DNA of 64,000 nt, taken from the NCBI GenBank assembly GCA_905214795.1, contig CAJMNM010000002.1:168624-232623 (forward strand), given 5' to 3'. Shown piece after piece: positions 17,045 to 26,213 of this stretch. Source of the DNA: an uncultured bacterium. GTDB taxonomy: Bacteria > Bacteroidota > Bacteroidia > Bacteroidales > Bacteroidaceae. The number at the start of each line of letters is the position of its first letter. The first letter of the stretch is position 1. The notes beneath the pieces were generated by a model. The model worked only from the letters and a program-made list of their open reading frames with translations, made no database searches and was not told the DNA's origin. Made by a program: the position numbers and the translations under genes.

Positions 17045-19669
17045 ATGAAAGAAAAATTAATACCAATGAATTACAATACAAAGTTTTATGGCATGGTAGT
17101 CTGTGGCGTTTTGGCTTTGGCTGCCTGTCAGGATGAACCCCTTGTGAAAAATGGGGAGAAGAGTGGAGTGACAATTTTAGCCCGTATGAGTGGTGAAATG
17201 AGGATCCGTACCTGTGTGGACAGTTCTGCACCCAACGGGGTGACCGGCATCCTGTGGTCACCTAAAGACACAATCGGTGTGTTTGGTGACAAGGGCACGA
17301 AGAATGCCCTGTTCGAGGCCACCAATACCGGTAACGTGGCAGAAGCCGAGTTCAACGGCACGATGGCAACCGGTGAATATCCCACCTACGCCTATTATCC
17401 TTACAGTACAGACAATGCGGCGGCTGACGTCACAGCCTTGAAAGGCAATCTGAAACTGACGCAGACGTTCAACATGGCTACCGGCAAGCTGGAAGGTGAC
17501 TACAAAGTGGGTACACCCACTTTCAAAACCTACGAGGGACGGTATGAATTTGCGTTCGAGCATCTGTTCTCTTTGCTGAAATTTGATATCAATGCCACAG
17601 GAACCGCTTTGGAAGGCGATGCGCTAGAAAGCATCATCCTGACTTTGCCGGAAGGCAGACGTTTGGGAGGCGAATTTACTTTTGATGCCACATCAAAGGC
17701 TGTGACATGGACCGGTGATGCTGCCGGTGCCAATGAGCTGACGATGGTATGGAGCGACAAGCCCGCCCTTACTAACGGAAAGTCCTATACCGGCTATATC
17801 ACCTGTGCGCCGGATATCCGTCAGGGTGATGAAATCAAAATTACCATACTGACACAGAAATTCAAGGCCGAATTCACACGCACAGCGTTGGTGGACTTTG
17901 CCGCGAACACCAGCTATACGTTCCCGCTCTCGCTGGAGAACTATAAGAACGATATGGTGGTAACCGACCGTCCGGTTATTACATCGTTCTCTTTCGAGAC
18001 GAAGAACAATGCAGGTAAGATTCTGGATAAGAAGTTAGTATTTAACGGCAGTGATACAAGACCGGAAACGAGCAACGGAGAAACTCTGAATGTGGACGGT
18101 GAGACGATAACCGGTTGCATACCTTATCTGTATGATTTCAAACTGAAGCCTACATTCACTGTAAGCAACGGCACAACTGTCATGATAGACGGGGTGGAAC
18201 AGAAAAGTGGAGAGAGTGAAGTTGATTTCAGTAAACCTGTAGTCTATACTCTTTCCAATGGAGAAGAGACAAGAGAGGTTACCGTATCTGTCACCAACTC
18301 CGGCTTGCCAGTTGTGGTATTGACACAGAGTGGAGGTGGTTCGGAAAACTGGGCGGAAGCCGGTATCAATGTCCGTTCGAAAGACTCAGACTGGGTAGAA
18401 GATGATTTGTTTACGGTGTATAAGGCAGATGGAACTGTAGATGTGGATGGTGCGTTTTGCGGTATCCGTTTGCGCGGCAATTCCACTCAGAATTTCCCGA
18501 AGAAACCGTTTGCCATCAAACTTGTTGGGAAGGCAGAAGTACTTGGCATGCCCAAACACAAGCGTTGGGTATTGCTTGCCAACTGGATGGACCGCACCAT
18601 GCTCCGCAATGCGGTGGCGTTGGATATCGCACACCGTGTAGACAGTGCCTATGTGAATAATGAGGATAACTATACTGAAGACAATGGCGGTATCGGTTGG
18701 AGTCCTCGCGGAACCAGCGTGGAAGTCGTGATGGACGGACGGCATGTAGGTAATTACTATCTGTGCGAGCAAATCAAGATTGATGGAGACCGTGTGAATA
18801 TCAAAGACTGCATAGAAGACGTGATAGACGATGGCAATGCAAATCCGACCATGGCCGATTGTGGTTATCTGTTGGAATTTGACGACAATTTTGACGAGGT
18901 GGACAGGTTCCGCACCGGACGTGGCTTGCCGTGCATGTTCAAGGATGAGGTCAAGCAGTATAGTGCTGATATTTACAATCAGGTGAAGGCCAGAATAGAG
19001 GCTGTAGAAGCTAATCTGGAGAACGGTAATTATGCTTACACGGATTTGAATATCAATTCATTGGTAGATTATTTCCTGATACAGGAACTGACTTTTAACG
19101 ATGAGTACAAGCATCCGAAGAGTGTGTATATGATTATTGACGGTGAAGGTAAGCTGACAGCCGGTCCGGTATGGGATTTTGACTGGCAGACATTTGTTGA
19201 TTACGACAAGGTGCAGGCCATGAACAGCAAATATGGCGGATCATATTCTTGCCGTAAGGCGGATGAGTGGCTGTATGGGGCATCTAAGTTGGCGGAGAAA
19301 ACGTCATGGTGGCCCGGCAGTGATTATGACTACGAAAATGATATGCCTTACATGTGGTATCCGTTGCTGTTCAAGGATGAGACATTCCGCAATACGGTTA
19401 AGGCACGTTGGACTGTCATTTATCCGAAACTGTTGTCTGTGGTTGAACGAATTGACGAGTTGGCCGAGCAGAACCGTGTGTCAGAACGCTATAACTCAGC
19501 CATGTGGCCGCTGTCATCTCTGAAGAATTCTAAAGGTGCCGCATTTAACGGTGACGAAGACATGACTTTTGATGCGGCTGTCAATCTAATGAAACAGGTT
19601 TATACCGAACGTCTGAACTGGATGAACACTCAGATTACAAGCGGAAATTTTGTAACAGACGCTGAATAA
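17045..19669 (+). CDS. Lipoprotein with fimbrillin-like N-part and CotH-type kinase domain
   Basis: Large exported lipoprotein of 874 residues (or 867 from ATG 17066) with lipobox LALAAC. An N-terminal fimbrillin-like region (RTCVDSSAPNGVTGILWS, YAYYPYS, FEHLFSLLKFDI) is followed by an Ig-like linker around residues 310-430. The C-terminal CotH kinase domain starts near residue 440 with GIRLRGNSTQNFPKKPFAIK, WVLLANWMDRTMLRNAVALD, the active-site-type stretch YLLEFDDN and GPVWDFDWQTF. CotH proteins are atypical secreted protein kinases first known from spore coats. Here the enzyme would act outside the cell on surface proteins. It probably forms a pair with the preceding lipoprotein, since both use the same kind of N-terminal module. 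Confidence 0.8.
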   Translation: MKEKLIPMNYNTKFYGMVVCGVLALAACQDEPLVKNGEKSGVTILARMSGEMRIRTCVDSSAPNGVTGILWSPKDTIGVFGDKGTKNALFEATNTGNVAEAEFNGTMATGEYPTYAYYPYSTDNAAADVTALKGNLKLTQTFNMATGKLEGDYKVGTPTFKTYEGRYEFAFEHLFSLLKFDINATGTALEGDALESIILTLPEGRRLGGEFTFDATSKAVTWTGDAAGANELTMVWSDKPALTNGKSYTGYITCAPDIRQGDEIKITILTQKFKAEFTRTALVDFAANTSYTFPLSLENYKNDMVVTDRPVITSFSFETKNNAGKILDKKLVFNGSDTRPETSNGETLNVDGETITGCIPYLYDFKLKPTFTVSNGTTVMIDGVEQKSGESEVDFSKPVVYTLSNGEETREVTVSVTNSGLPVVVLTQSGGGSENWAEAGINVRSKDSDWVEDDLFTVYKADGTVDVDGAFCGIRLRGNSTQNFPKKPFAIKLVGKAEVLGMPKHKRWVLLANWMDRTMLRNAVALDIAHRVDSAYVNNEDNYTEDNGGIGWSPRGTSVEVVMDGRHVGNYYLCEQIKIDGDRVNIKDCIEDVIDDGNANPTMADCGYLLEFDDNFDEVDRFRTGRGLPCMFKDEVKQYSADIYNQVKARIEAVEANLENGNYAYTDLNINSLVDYFLIQELTFNDEYKHPKSVYMIIDGEGKLTAGPVWDFDWQTFVDYDKVQAMNSKYGGSYSCRKADEWLYGASKLAEKTSWWPGSDYDYENDMPYMWYPLLFKDETFRNTVKARWTVIYPKLLSVVERIDELAEQNRVSERYNSAMWPLSSLKNSKGAAFNGDEDMTFDAAVNLMKQVYTERLNWMNTQITSGNFVTDAE

Positions 19670-19697
19670 ACAAACGATACTAACAATTAAAAACAGT

Positions 19698-20888
19698 ATG
19701 ATGATAAGAAAAACATTTATCGCGGCCTTGGCTATGCTGGCTGCGGGAGCCGGCTGGGCACAGACCGAGCAGCCGGGAAATTTCACTGAAAAGGTGGAAT
19801 ACAGTGGAGACAAGTACAAAGTGGAGACCAACCGCTTCTGGAGCAACTGGTTTGTTACCGTTGGCGTGGGTCCTCAGGTCTATTTCGGTGACCACGACAA
19901 GCAAATTGACTTCGGCAAGCGTATTTCGCCGTCGCTCGATATCGCGGTAGGTAAGTGGTTCACTCCTGGACTTGGTTTGAGAGTGGCTTACAACGGTCTC
20001 TCTTTCAAGGGTGCCACGCGATGGGGATTGGCTCATTCCACAGGAGAGGAAGTTCCAGATTGGGGCAGCGGCATGTATTATTCCAAGTTCAAGTACTTCA
20101 ACTTCCATGTTGATGTGTTGTTCAACTTCTCCAATCTGTTCTGCGGATATAACGAGAAGCGCATCTGGAACAGCACACCGTACGTCGGTGTGGGCTGGCT
20201 GCACACATGGCAAGAACCTACCGCCAGCAATGTGACCATGAACTTAGGCTGGCTTAACTCTTTCCGTCTTTGTGAGGCTCTGGACCTGAATATAGATATT
20301 CGCGGTACCATGTTCGATGATGCCATTGATGGTGAGGTCGGTTCGTCTGCTTTTGATGGTGCTTTGAGCGCTACGGTTGGTCTGACTTACAACATCAAGC
20401 CGCGCGGATGGGACCGCAGCAAGACGGTTGTACGTTATGACAACGCTGCCATCAACGCCATGCGCGAGAAGATGAATTCTATGGCAGCCGAGAACGACAG
20501 ATTGCAGAGAGCATTGGCTGAGGGCAAAGAAAAAGAGGCCCGTGAGATTGCCAACAAGATTGCCGCGGCCAACTTCGTGGTATTTGAGATTGGAAAGAGC
20601 AAACTCTCCAACGAGGCTCGTGTCAGTCTTGGTCTGATGGCCGATGTTATCAAGAGCATGGACAGCAAGGCGGTTTATACCATTACGGGTTATGCCGATG
20701 CCGGCACAGGTTCAAAGGCTGTTAACGAACGTTTGAGTAAGGCTCGTGCCGAGGCCGTTTACGACTGCTTAGTCAACGAGTTCCATGTTCCGGCTTCACA
20801 GCTGAAGATTGATTACAAGGGTGGTGTAGAGAATATGTTCTATGACGATCCGCGTATGAGTCGTGCAGTCATTATGAAGAGTAAGTAA
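19698..20888 (+). CDS. OmpA-family outer membrane protein
   Basis: Outer-membrane protein of 396 residues with a Sec signal peptide (FIAALAMLAAGAGWAQ). A predicted beta-barrel follows at about residues 40-235, rich in alternating aromatic strands (FVTVGVGPQVYFGDHD, TPYVGVGWLHTW). A short coiled linker (EKMNSMAAENDRLQRALAEG) leads to a C-terminal OmpA-like peptidoglycan-binding domain from about 290, with FVVFEIGKSKLS, TITGYADAGTG, NERLSKARAEAV and a final DPRMSRAVIM. It would anchor the envelope near the polysaccharide machinery. It is the last gene of the surface locus. Confidence 0.9.
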   Translation: MMIRKTFIAALAMLAAGAGWAQTEQPGNFTEKVEYSGDKYKVETNRFWSNWFVTVGVGPQVYFGDHDKQIDFGKRISPSLDIAVGKWFTPGLGLRVAYNGLSFKGATRWGLAHSTGEEVPDWGSGMYYSKFKYFNFHVDVLFNFSNLFCGYNEKRIWNSTPYVGVGWLHTWQEPTASNVTMNLGWLNSFRLCEALDLNIDIRGTMFDDAIDGEVGSSAFDGALSATVGLTYNIKPRGWDRSKTVVRYDNAAINAMREKMNSMAAENDRLQRALAEGKEKEAREIANKIAAANFVVFEIGKSKLSNEARVSLGLMADVIKSMDSKAVYTITGYADAGTGSKAVNERLSKARAEAVYDCLVNEFHVPASQLKIDYKGGVENMFYDDPRMSRAVIMKSK

Positions 20889-21052
20889 TGTTCATCACAA
20901 CTTCAATAATATTTATTAAGGAAGTATATATGTGACATATATGTTTGTACGAACTGGTCGCTAATATTAATTTGTTTTTATTCTGTTTCTATCCCTCTTC
21001 TCGACTACGTGTAGTGAGAAGGGGGATATTTTTATCTGCTAATAGCCGAATG

Positions 21053-21632
21053 AGTCACATTTTGCAGCTTTCTGTGGTATTTTACCACTTTCCGGTAAAA
21101 CACCACAAATTAGAAGAAAAGAAATATCGCGCTCGCGCGCCCCTGCGTTTTCCCTATAAGGGTATTTTTTCACTTTCCGTCCTTACTCCTTCACAATGCC
21201 ATTCAAATAACAGACGGACAGAAAGTTAAGTGTGAAGGGTCATCCTTCACATCTCCTTCACGGGTCCTTCACATTCACCTCCGGTTTTATAAAACGCATA
21301 CGGTTACGAGTTTTTTTCCGTACGGTTACGGATTTCATCCTGCACTTTACGAATATTTTTCCGCACTGTTACGGTGATGCCCGTAACCGTACCGGAATAT
21401 TTTTCTGCACGGTTGCGGGGTTGAGCGGAAAAAACGGATGGAAAATCATGGATTTCGGAATGAAAAAATCAGATTTCCTGACAAAAATTCTACGTTAAGT
21501 TCTCCAAAAAGCCGGTTTACATCTCACAAGTGTATCGGTGAAGGATGTGAAGGACTGTCCTTCACACGCAATATGCTGAATATAAGTATGCTATGACGAA
21601 ATGTGAAGGGGTGAAGGACTTTTTTGAGAAAA
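21053..21632 (+). repeat. Long intergenic repeat, left copy
   Basis: About 580 bp matching the reverse complement of 54917-55499 with only scattered differences. It contains a short palindrome (GTGGTATTTTACCAC), many CCTTCAC/GTGAAGG heptamers in both orientations that can form hairpins, and a middle part of irregular units around GTACGGTTACGG separated by runs of T ending in C. A reading frame across it (21232-21498) is open in both copies. That may only reflect DNA-level similarity, so I do not call it a gene. The rest of 20889-21713 shows nothing else I can support. Confidence 0.85.
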
Positions 21633-21713
21633 CAATATTTAGGGAAAGAAAAAGCCTGCCGGGCGTATTCATACAGAGATGAGTGCCGACAGGCTTGAAG
21701 TGATATGACGGGT

Positions 21714-22013
21714 TTAACACCCTTTTCCGTCGAGACTGCAAGAAGCGCCATCCTCGATAGGGCGTGATTGCAATCCGGCCTCTTCCGGTGTAAGAGACAC
21801 CCTTCCGTCTTCGAGCACGAAACACGGGATGCCGGCTGCGCCTGTTCTTTTTGCCTCATCGAAAACCGCGTTGTTGTCTCGCAGTTTCAGAAAAGCTTTC
21901 AGGTTTCTGACGTGTGTGCCTATATCAATAATCTCATAATTGCTGTTTCCTTTAATCTGCTCCTCAACGTATGTGCAGTCAGGGCAGGTGCTCATACCAT
22001 AAATCTTTATCAT
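21714..22013 (-). CDS. Glutaredoxin-like protein (CPDC active site)
   Basis: Small cytosolic redox protein of 99 residues with a thioredoxin-fold start MIKIYGMSTCPDC (redox pair C10/C13). The cis-proline region reads TGAAGIPCFVLEDG, followed by a predicted C-terminal tail rich in cysteine (CSLDGKGC) that is longer than in typical NrdH/glutaredoxin proteins. Family members reduce disulfides or glutathione adducts. The partner is not shown by context: the gene stands alone on the minus strand between the 580-bp repeat and an AT-rich spacer. Confidence 0.85.
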   Translation of the reverse strand: MIKIYGMSTCPDCTYVEEQIKGNSNYEIIDIGTHVRNLKAFLKLRDNNAVFDEAKRTGAAGIPCFVLEDGRVSLTPEEAGLQSRPIEDGASCSLDGKGC

Positions 22014-22382
22014 AGCTGAAATGTTTTGTTTGTAGTTTGCTATCAGTTTAAATCAGTCAGAAATAATATTGCTTTCCAATTTTCTTATTAATTCTCTAAA
22101 ATAGCGTATTTTGATGATTGAGGCAAGAGCTGTGATTAAAATTAATAATAAAATAAAAAGTTATTTCTGATTAAATGCCTGTTTTGTAGTGTGAGAGTGT
22201 GGGGGCATCGGGTTAATTTAAATTACAACAAATTACAACTTTATTCTCTGAAAAATATTTGTGCAGAATTTGATTTTTTATTGAAAACATAATTTGTTCT
22301 TGATAATAATTCCTACCTTTATAAATGGTTGGTGAATAATAACTGGGATATATAAGTGCAAATAATATTTAATGGTGAAAAG
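22014..22382. other. AT-rich spacer with possible promoter
   Basis: No gene is seen. It must hold the divergent promoters of the glutaredoxin-like and MutS-like genes. TTTG at 22293-22296 and TACCTTTA at 22314-22321 resemble the Bacteroidales -33 and -7 boxes, but the 17-base spacing is shorter than the usual 19-21, so this is tentative. Confidence 0.4.
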
Positions 22383-24161
22383 ATGAAATACATTAAGGAT
22401 TTAATAAACTGCGATATAACCAAACAGATAACAAGATTAAAAAGGATAGAAAGGTATTTGATTCTTTTCAGAATCATTATATTCTTTAGTGCTTTATGCA
22501 GTTTATACATATTTTGGGGCAACCATAAGCTATGGTTTTATTTCTCCCTTATATGTATTCTCTTTGTCGTCAGCAGTTTACTACTTAATATATTAGATAA
22601 GAGACTGACTTTATATGATCGATATATACAATTAACTGAAGAAGATAAATTGTATTTTCATAATTCATCAGATACTCAGTTACCAAACAATACTTATGAT
22701 AATCATCCATTTGCTGATGACCTGGATATTTGGGGTGATAATTCATTGTTTTCCCATTTAAACAGGACTGTTACAGTATTTGGAAAACATGTTTTGACAG
22801 ATTGGGTGATAAATCCACATCTTATTAAAGACATGATTATCAAAAAACAAAACGCCATAAAGGAATTATCTGAAAAGGGAAACTTCAAATGTAATTTCAG
22901 GATTGCGGGCTCAATATTTTCTCACGAGAATGATAATGATATCAGCACTTTCAAACAATGGCTTCAGGAGGAAGATAATTCAGCGAAATACAGGACATTA
23001 AAATATCTTTTGATTTCAATTATCTCAATTAACTGTATAGTTTTACTATTGGTTATTTGGGGATACATTACCCCACATATGCTCATCAACTCTATTATTA
23101 TGTTGGGTATTATAAGTCTATATAAAGAGCGTGAAATTGATGTTTTACACGAAAAAATTTATAAAGGTATTCATGCAATGAATACTTACGCCGAATTGTT
23201 GGAAATCATATCAAAAGAATCTTTCCATTCAAACTTATTATCTGAATGGAAGGATTCGTTGTTCAGCTCTGAATATGACGCCATAAAAAGTATGAGAAAG
23301 GGAAACAGTATCGGAAGAATGTTGGATCAAAGGAAAAATCTGATGTTGCATTTCCTTTTTGAAGGCATAATGGGATGGCAAATCATCCAGATTTTCAGAA
23401 TGAAGAAGTGGAAGGAGCAATACAAAAACAGTATTATCCAATGGTTTGAAATAATAGGTCAATTCGATGCGGCAATTTCACTTTCATTATATGCTGACAA
23501 GCATCCCTACTATATTTTTCCTACAATATCTGAAACAAAAGGCGTATTTCAAGGTAAGGGTTTAGGTAATCCTCTAATTGTAAATAGAGAATGTGTAACA
23601 AACGATATCCATATTGATAATCAAGGTTGTTTCCTTATCATTACCGGAGCGAATATGGCAGGCAAAAGTACATATATCAGAACTGTAGGCCTTAATTTGG
23701 TTCTAGCTGAAATGGGACTTCCTGTGTATGCTACAGAATTTTCATTCTATCCAACACAAATAATTGCCAGTTTAAAAACATCAGATTCTCTATCAAAAAA
23801 TGAGTCCTATTTTTTTGCAGAATTGAAAAAGCTTAAAAATATAATTGACAGGCTGAATAATGATGAAACACTGTTTATCTTATTGGATGAAATACTGAAA
23901 GGTACAAATTCCAACGATAAGCTAAAAGGTTCGGAAGCATTTGTAGAGAAATTAATAAATCATAACGCAAATGGAATAATTGCAACTCATGATATAAAAT
24001 TAGGAGAAATGGAGAAAAAATATTCCAGATACATACATAACTTTCATTTTTCATCTGAAATACAAAATAATAAATTACTTTTTGATTATAAACTAAAAAA
24101 AGGTATTGTATCTGAATTTAATGCAACTTATCTGATGAGACAAATGGGTATCATCAACTAA
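22383..24161 (+). CDS. Membrane-anchored MutS-family ATPase
   Basis: About 592 residues. The C-terminal 190 residues are a MutS-type ABC ATPase with Walker A GANMAGKST (422-430), a Walker B/DE motif LFILLDEILKGTNS and a switch histidine in IIATHDIKLGE. The N-terminal part lacks the mismatch-recognition and connector domains and instead has two pairs of hydrophobic segments (about 28-75 and 205-250). It is therefore probably not the mismatch-repair MutS but one of the membrane-linked MutS-like proteins of Bacteroidetes, whose role is unknown. ATG 22383 was preferred to the ATG at 22356 because it gives the more compact N-terminus. The coding sequence is AT-rich. Confidence 0.8.
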   Translation: MKYIKDLINCDITKQITRLKRIERYLILFRIIIFFSALCSLYIFWGNHKLWFYFSLICILFVVSSLLLNILDKRLTLYDRYIQLTEEDKLYFHNSSDTQLPNNTYDNHPFADDLDIWGDNSLFSHLNRTVTVFGKHVLTDWVINPHLIKDMIIKKQNAIKELSEKGNFKCNFRIAGSIFSHENDNDISTFKQWLQEEDNSAKYRTLKYLLISIISINCIVLLLVIWGYITPHMLINSIIMLGIISLYKEREIDVLHEKIYKGIHAMNTYAELLEIISKESFHSNLLSEWKDSLFSSEYDAIKSMRKGNSIGRMLDQRKNLMLHFLFEGIMGWQIIQIFRMKKWKEQYKNSIIQWFEIIGQFDAAISLSLYADKHPYYIFPTISETKGVFQGKGLGNPLIVNRECVTNDIHIDNQGCFLIITGANMAGKSTYIRTVGLNLVLAEMGLPVYATEFSFYPTQIIASLKTSDSLSKNESYFFAELKKLKNIIDRLNNDETLFILLDEILKGTNSNDKLKGSEAFVEKLINHNANGIIATHDIKLGEMEKKYSRYIHNFHFSSEIQNNKLLFDYKLKKGIVSEFNATYLMRQMGIIN

Positions 24162-24192
24162 ATTTCTCATCAAATGATATATATAGAGAGAG

Positions 24193-24264
24193 GATGTAAA
24201 TTAAACTGTGTTAGAAAATTAATATTTTATTTCTTTTCTTTACCGACACAATTTAATTTACATC
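24193..24264. repeat. 19-bp inverted repeat (one mismatch)
   Basis: GATGTAAATTAAACTGTGT at 24193-24211 pairs with ACACAATTTAATTTACATC at 24246-24264 with one mismatch across a 34-base T-rich loop. It lies between the MutS-like gene and the left end of the proposed island. It may act as a weak transcription barrier, but no T-run follows. Confidence 0.6.
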
Positions 24265-24270
24265 TACAAA

Positions 24271-24303
24271 AAAGGTGTGAAACCACTTGAGTTTCACACC
24301 TTT
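24271..24303 (-). terminator. Orphan dnaK-type terminator (left island junction)
   Basis: AAAGGTGTGAAAC (24271-24283), a 7-base loop and GTTTCACACCTTT (24291-24303) form a perfect hairpin. On the minus strand it is followed by a T-run. Position and sequence mirror the hairpin after dnaK at 37557-37593, but no gene ends here. I read it as the original dnaK terminator, displaced by the insertion. Confidence 0.75.
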
Positions 24304-24320
24304 TCTTATTGATTTTTATT

Positions 24321-24340
24321 GTTACTTACTTGACTTCCTC
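24321..24340. other. Proposed left attachment site (20-bp direct repeat of the dnaK 3' end)
   Basis: GTTACTTACTTGACTTCCTC is identical to 37620-37639, which covers the dnaK stop codon and last codons. Similarity continues towards the terminator on the left but is lost immediately to the right (TAAAAC), as expected at a site-specific recombination junction. Confidence 0.75.
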
Positions 24341-24382
24341 TAAAACAACTTTAGCTGATTATCAGAATATTACAAACATCAT

Positions 24383-24414
24383 GGTACAAATATGGTAATT
24401 TTATACCGTAAATA
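24383..24414. repeat. GGTACAAATATGGTA repeat, left
   Basis: GGTACAAATATGGTA followed by a TTTATACC half. The 15-bp part recurs at 37314-37328, and the whole ~32-bp unit recurs with a few changes at 37485-37516. It lies just inside both ends of the proposed island and may be a recombinase arm-binding site. Confidence 0.6.
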
Positions 24415-25032
24415 TTTATATAAACAAAATTGGGGAATGCAGATTTGTAAATAGCTGATTATGAAATATTAAGTAGATTATAAACTATTGTATTCTTTGT
24501 ACTGATAATACAGATTATAACAATCCTGCTGACATCAGTTATCTCCATTGAGAAGTGTGAGGTGTTGTACATAAATCAGCTTGCCATCCCATTGATAATA
24601 GGAATTATTCTCACTACATTAGTGTCAAATTGAATGCTCAACCCAGTTTTGAGCATCGTTGAGAGGCTTGGGGGACTGATGTCGCAAAAGTACAACACCG
24701 TCAAACTGTTGTGGATGTTTCTGCAGCAAGGCTTATCGTCATCAAATTACGCAGGGGCTGGCTAATACTCGCAACAATCTTATTTGGCAAATAATGGATT
24801 TACCATCATACGGAAAAATAATATTTTACTCTTATACATTACCGATCGGGCAAGTCTTTGTAGTAAAAAATAACTCCATGTGCGGCCCTATATATTAATC
24901 AGTTTAATTTAGTATCTATATATAAAGGAAATAAACCAAACTAAACTGTTTTTAAGTTGCTCGAAAAGTGAAAACAAGATCTTGTCTCATTTATTAGACA
25001 TGCAGATATGCAAGCATATTATTAATGTATAA

Positions 25033-25222
25033 ATGAAGATATACAACATCCTTCTTATGGCTTTTTTGTTCTTATGTTTTTTTGCTAAAGGAAATATCAG
25101 GCAGTCCAAACTAATTTCCTATATAACGAAGGAAGATTGTTGATGATACTTTCATAGAACAAGATAAAATTCTTGCTTTTATACGTTCACGATGTCGTTA
25201 CTGTTCAAAACTCATGAACTGA
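25033..25222 (+). pseudogene. Possible remnant of an exported thioredoxin-like gene
   Basis: The ATG at 25033 opens a signal-peptide-like stretch (MKIYNILLMAFLFLCFFAKG) that stops after 36 residues. The next frame then continues with DDTFIEQDKILAFIRSRC and a C-x-x-C (CRYC), ending at 25222. Order and spacing fit the start of a TlpA/thioredoxin-like exported protein broken by a frameshift, with the rest deleted. The match is short and could be chance. Confidence 0.35.
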
Positions 25223-25252
25223 TATTAATTATGAATGATACATTGTATTGTA

Positions 25253-25403
25253 AAAATACTCAATCCACTGCGTAAAATGTAGAGATACACAATAACTAAA
25301 TGAACATTAAATAATTACATACAAAAATCAATAAGTTAAAAAGACTTATAAGATGCATATATGAAGCAATTAAGCAAGAGAATGAGTAATATTGATTAGA
25401 AAC
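25253..25403. repeat. 150-bp direct repeat, left copy
   Basis: Imperfect copy, in the same orientation, of 37043-37193. Shared blocks include AAAATACTCAATCC, GCGTAAAATGTA, TAATTACA, AAAAATCAATAA, AAGACTTAT, AGATGCATATATGAAGC and TTGATTAGAAA. It lies inside the left end of the island. It may be a trace of an earlier, nested integration. Confidence 0.8.
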
Positions 25404-25609
25404 TATAGTACTGGAAATTGAGAAGAAATGGATACAGTCTATTCATAACTAGAGTTTGATTATGAACCAATTTGAGAACAGAATCCAGATATAAAAACAA
25501 ACTTGCAGCTGAATCCTGTTTCAATTTACACAAAATTCCGGACAGTGCCTATCTAGAATAAAAATAGCAGGCCTTTGAAACGGCCTGCTACCTCCATGAA
25601 AAGCGATGC

Positions 25610-25846
25610 TTAATGCCTGGAGTCCTTGGGAGGACATGGGTCATTTCCATAGCTGTTGGGATTTTGAATCTTACCATCTGCTCCATGAGGAATAAGTTCT
25701 AGTCCTTCCCTCTTTGCCAGATCGCGACTCCACTCCATTGCTTCTTTTTTCGTATCAAAATGCTTTGAAGCCCTGTCTGCGTTAGGTCTTTTCGCATCCC
25801 AACCTCCTCTGTTTGGATTAGAAACAATGTGTATCTCTTTCCTCAT
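25610..25846 (-). CDS. DUF2188 domain protein
   Basis: Small protein of 78 residues starting MRKEIHIVSNPNRGGWDAKR. It shows the DUF2188 pattern of a strand-turn with a conserved W, then FDTKKEAMEWSRDLAKREG, a helix and a polar tail (NPNSYGNDP). I start it at ATG 25846; the longer open frame upstream overlaps the HNH-like gene and has no family match. DUF2188 proteins are small and uncharacterised, often found near mobile elements. It is probably co-transcribed with the HNH-like gene 88 bp upstream on the minus strand. Confidence 0.7.
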   Translation of the reverse strand: MRKEIHIVSNPNRGGWDAKRPNADRASKHFDTKKEAMEWSRDLAKREGLELIPHGADGKIQNPNSYGNDPCPPKDSRH

Positions 25847-25934
25847 AACAGTAAGGTTTAAATTGTGAAAAACAATGCGGTGGCCTTCCGATTCCGCTAC
25901 GGAGCACTTGAGGCGTTGCATACCATGCAACGGT

Positions 25935-26213
25935 TTACAATCCGTTTGGTACTCTAACCAGTTCGGTGTCAACCCAGAAGTTGTCTGTGCGATTGTTGCA
26001 GCCTTTGCACAGAGGGGTGATGTAGATTTCATTACCCCCGAAAACCTTCTGGACGTGCCCGCCAACGAGTGTGCTTGTGGAATGGCAATCGGTAGCACCA
26101 CAACGGGTAGCTTTTTTACCCGTATGTTTTTCCCAATACTCCAACCACGATGATTCACCCGTTGAGGGGCTTGACCATCTGGAAGTACCACTTGCGTTTT
26201 TGACGTATGTCAT
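25935..26213 (-). CDS. Small HNH/zinc-finger-like protein
   Basis: A 92-residue protein with a compact treble-clef-like arrangement: CGATDC, then GGHV, then YITPLCKGCNNR, giving two cysteine pairs, a histidine and a paired asparagine spaced as in HNH nucleases. The final histidine of a classic HNH motif is not evident (it reads TDNFWVD), so nuclease activity is doubtful. It may be an HNH-fold DNA-binding protein. It is the first gene of a two-gene minus-strand unit with DUF2188 and diverges from the plus-strand defence-like operon. Confidence 0.6.
   Translation of the reverse strand: MTYVKNASGTSRWSSPSTGESSWLEYWEKHTGKKATRCGATDCHSTSTLVGGHVQKVFGGNEIYITPLCKGCNNRTDNFWVDTELVRVPNGL

Larger units (their letters stand above)
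24341..25609. other. Non-coding left end of the island
   Basis: About 1.27 kb without an intact gene. It contains the GGTACAAATATGGTA motif, a perfect 10-bp inverted repeat GGTGTTGTAC (24561-24570) / GTACAACACC (24690-24699) that could be the ends of a lost small mobile element, a decayed thioredoxin-like gene (25033-25222) and one copy of the 150-bp direct repeat (25253-25403). The remainder shows nothing recognisable. Confidence 0.6.

Noticed and set aside
21270..21420. CRISPR-like repetition of ACGGTTACGG units
   Set aside because: Units differ in sequence, spacing and orientation, there are no uniform spacers, and no cas gene is near.
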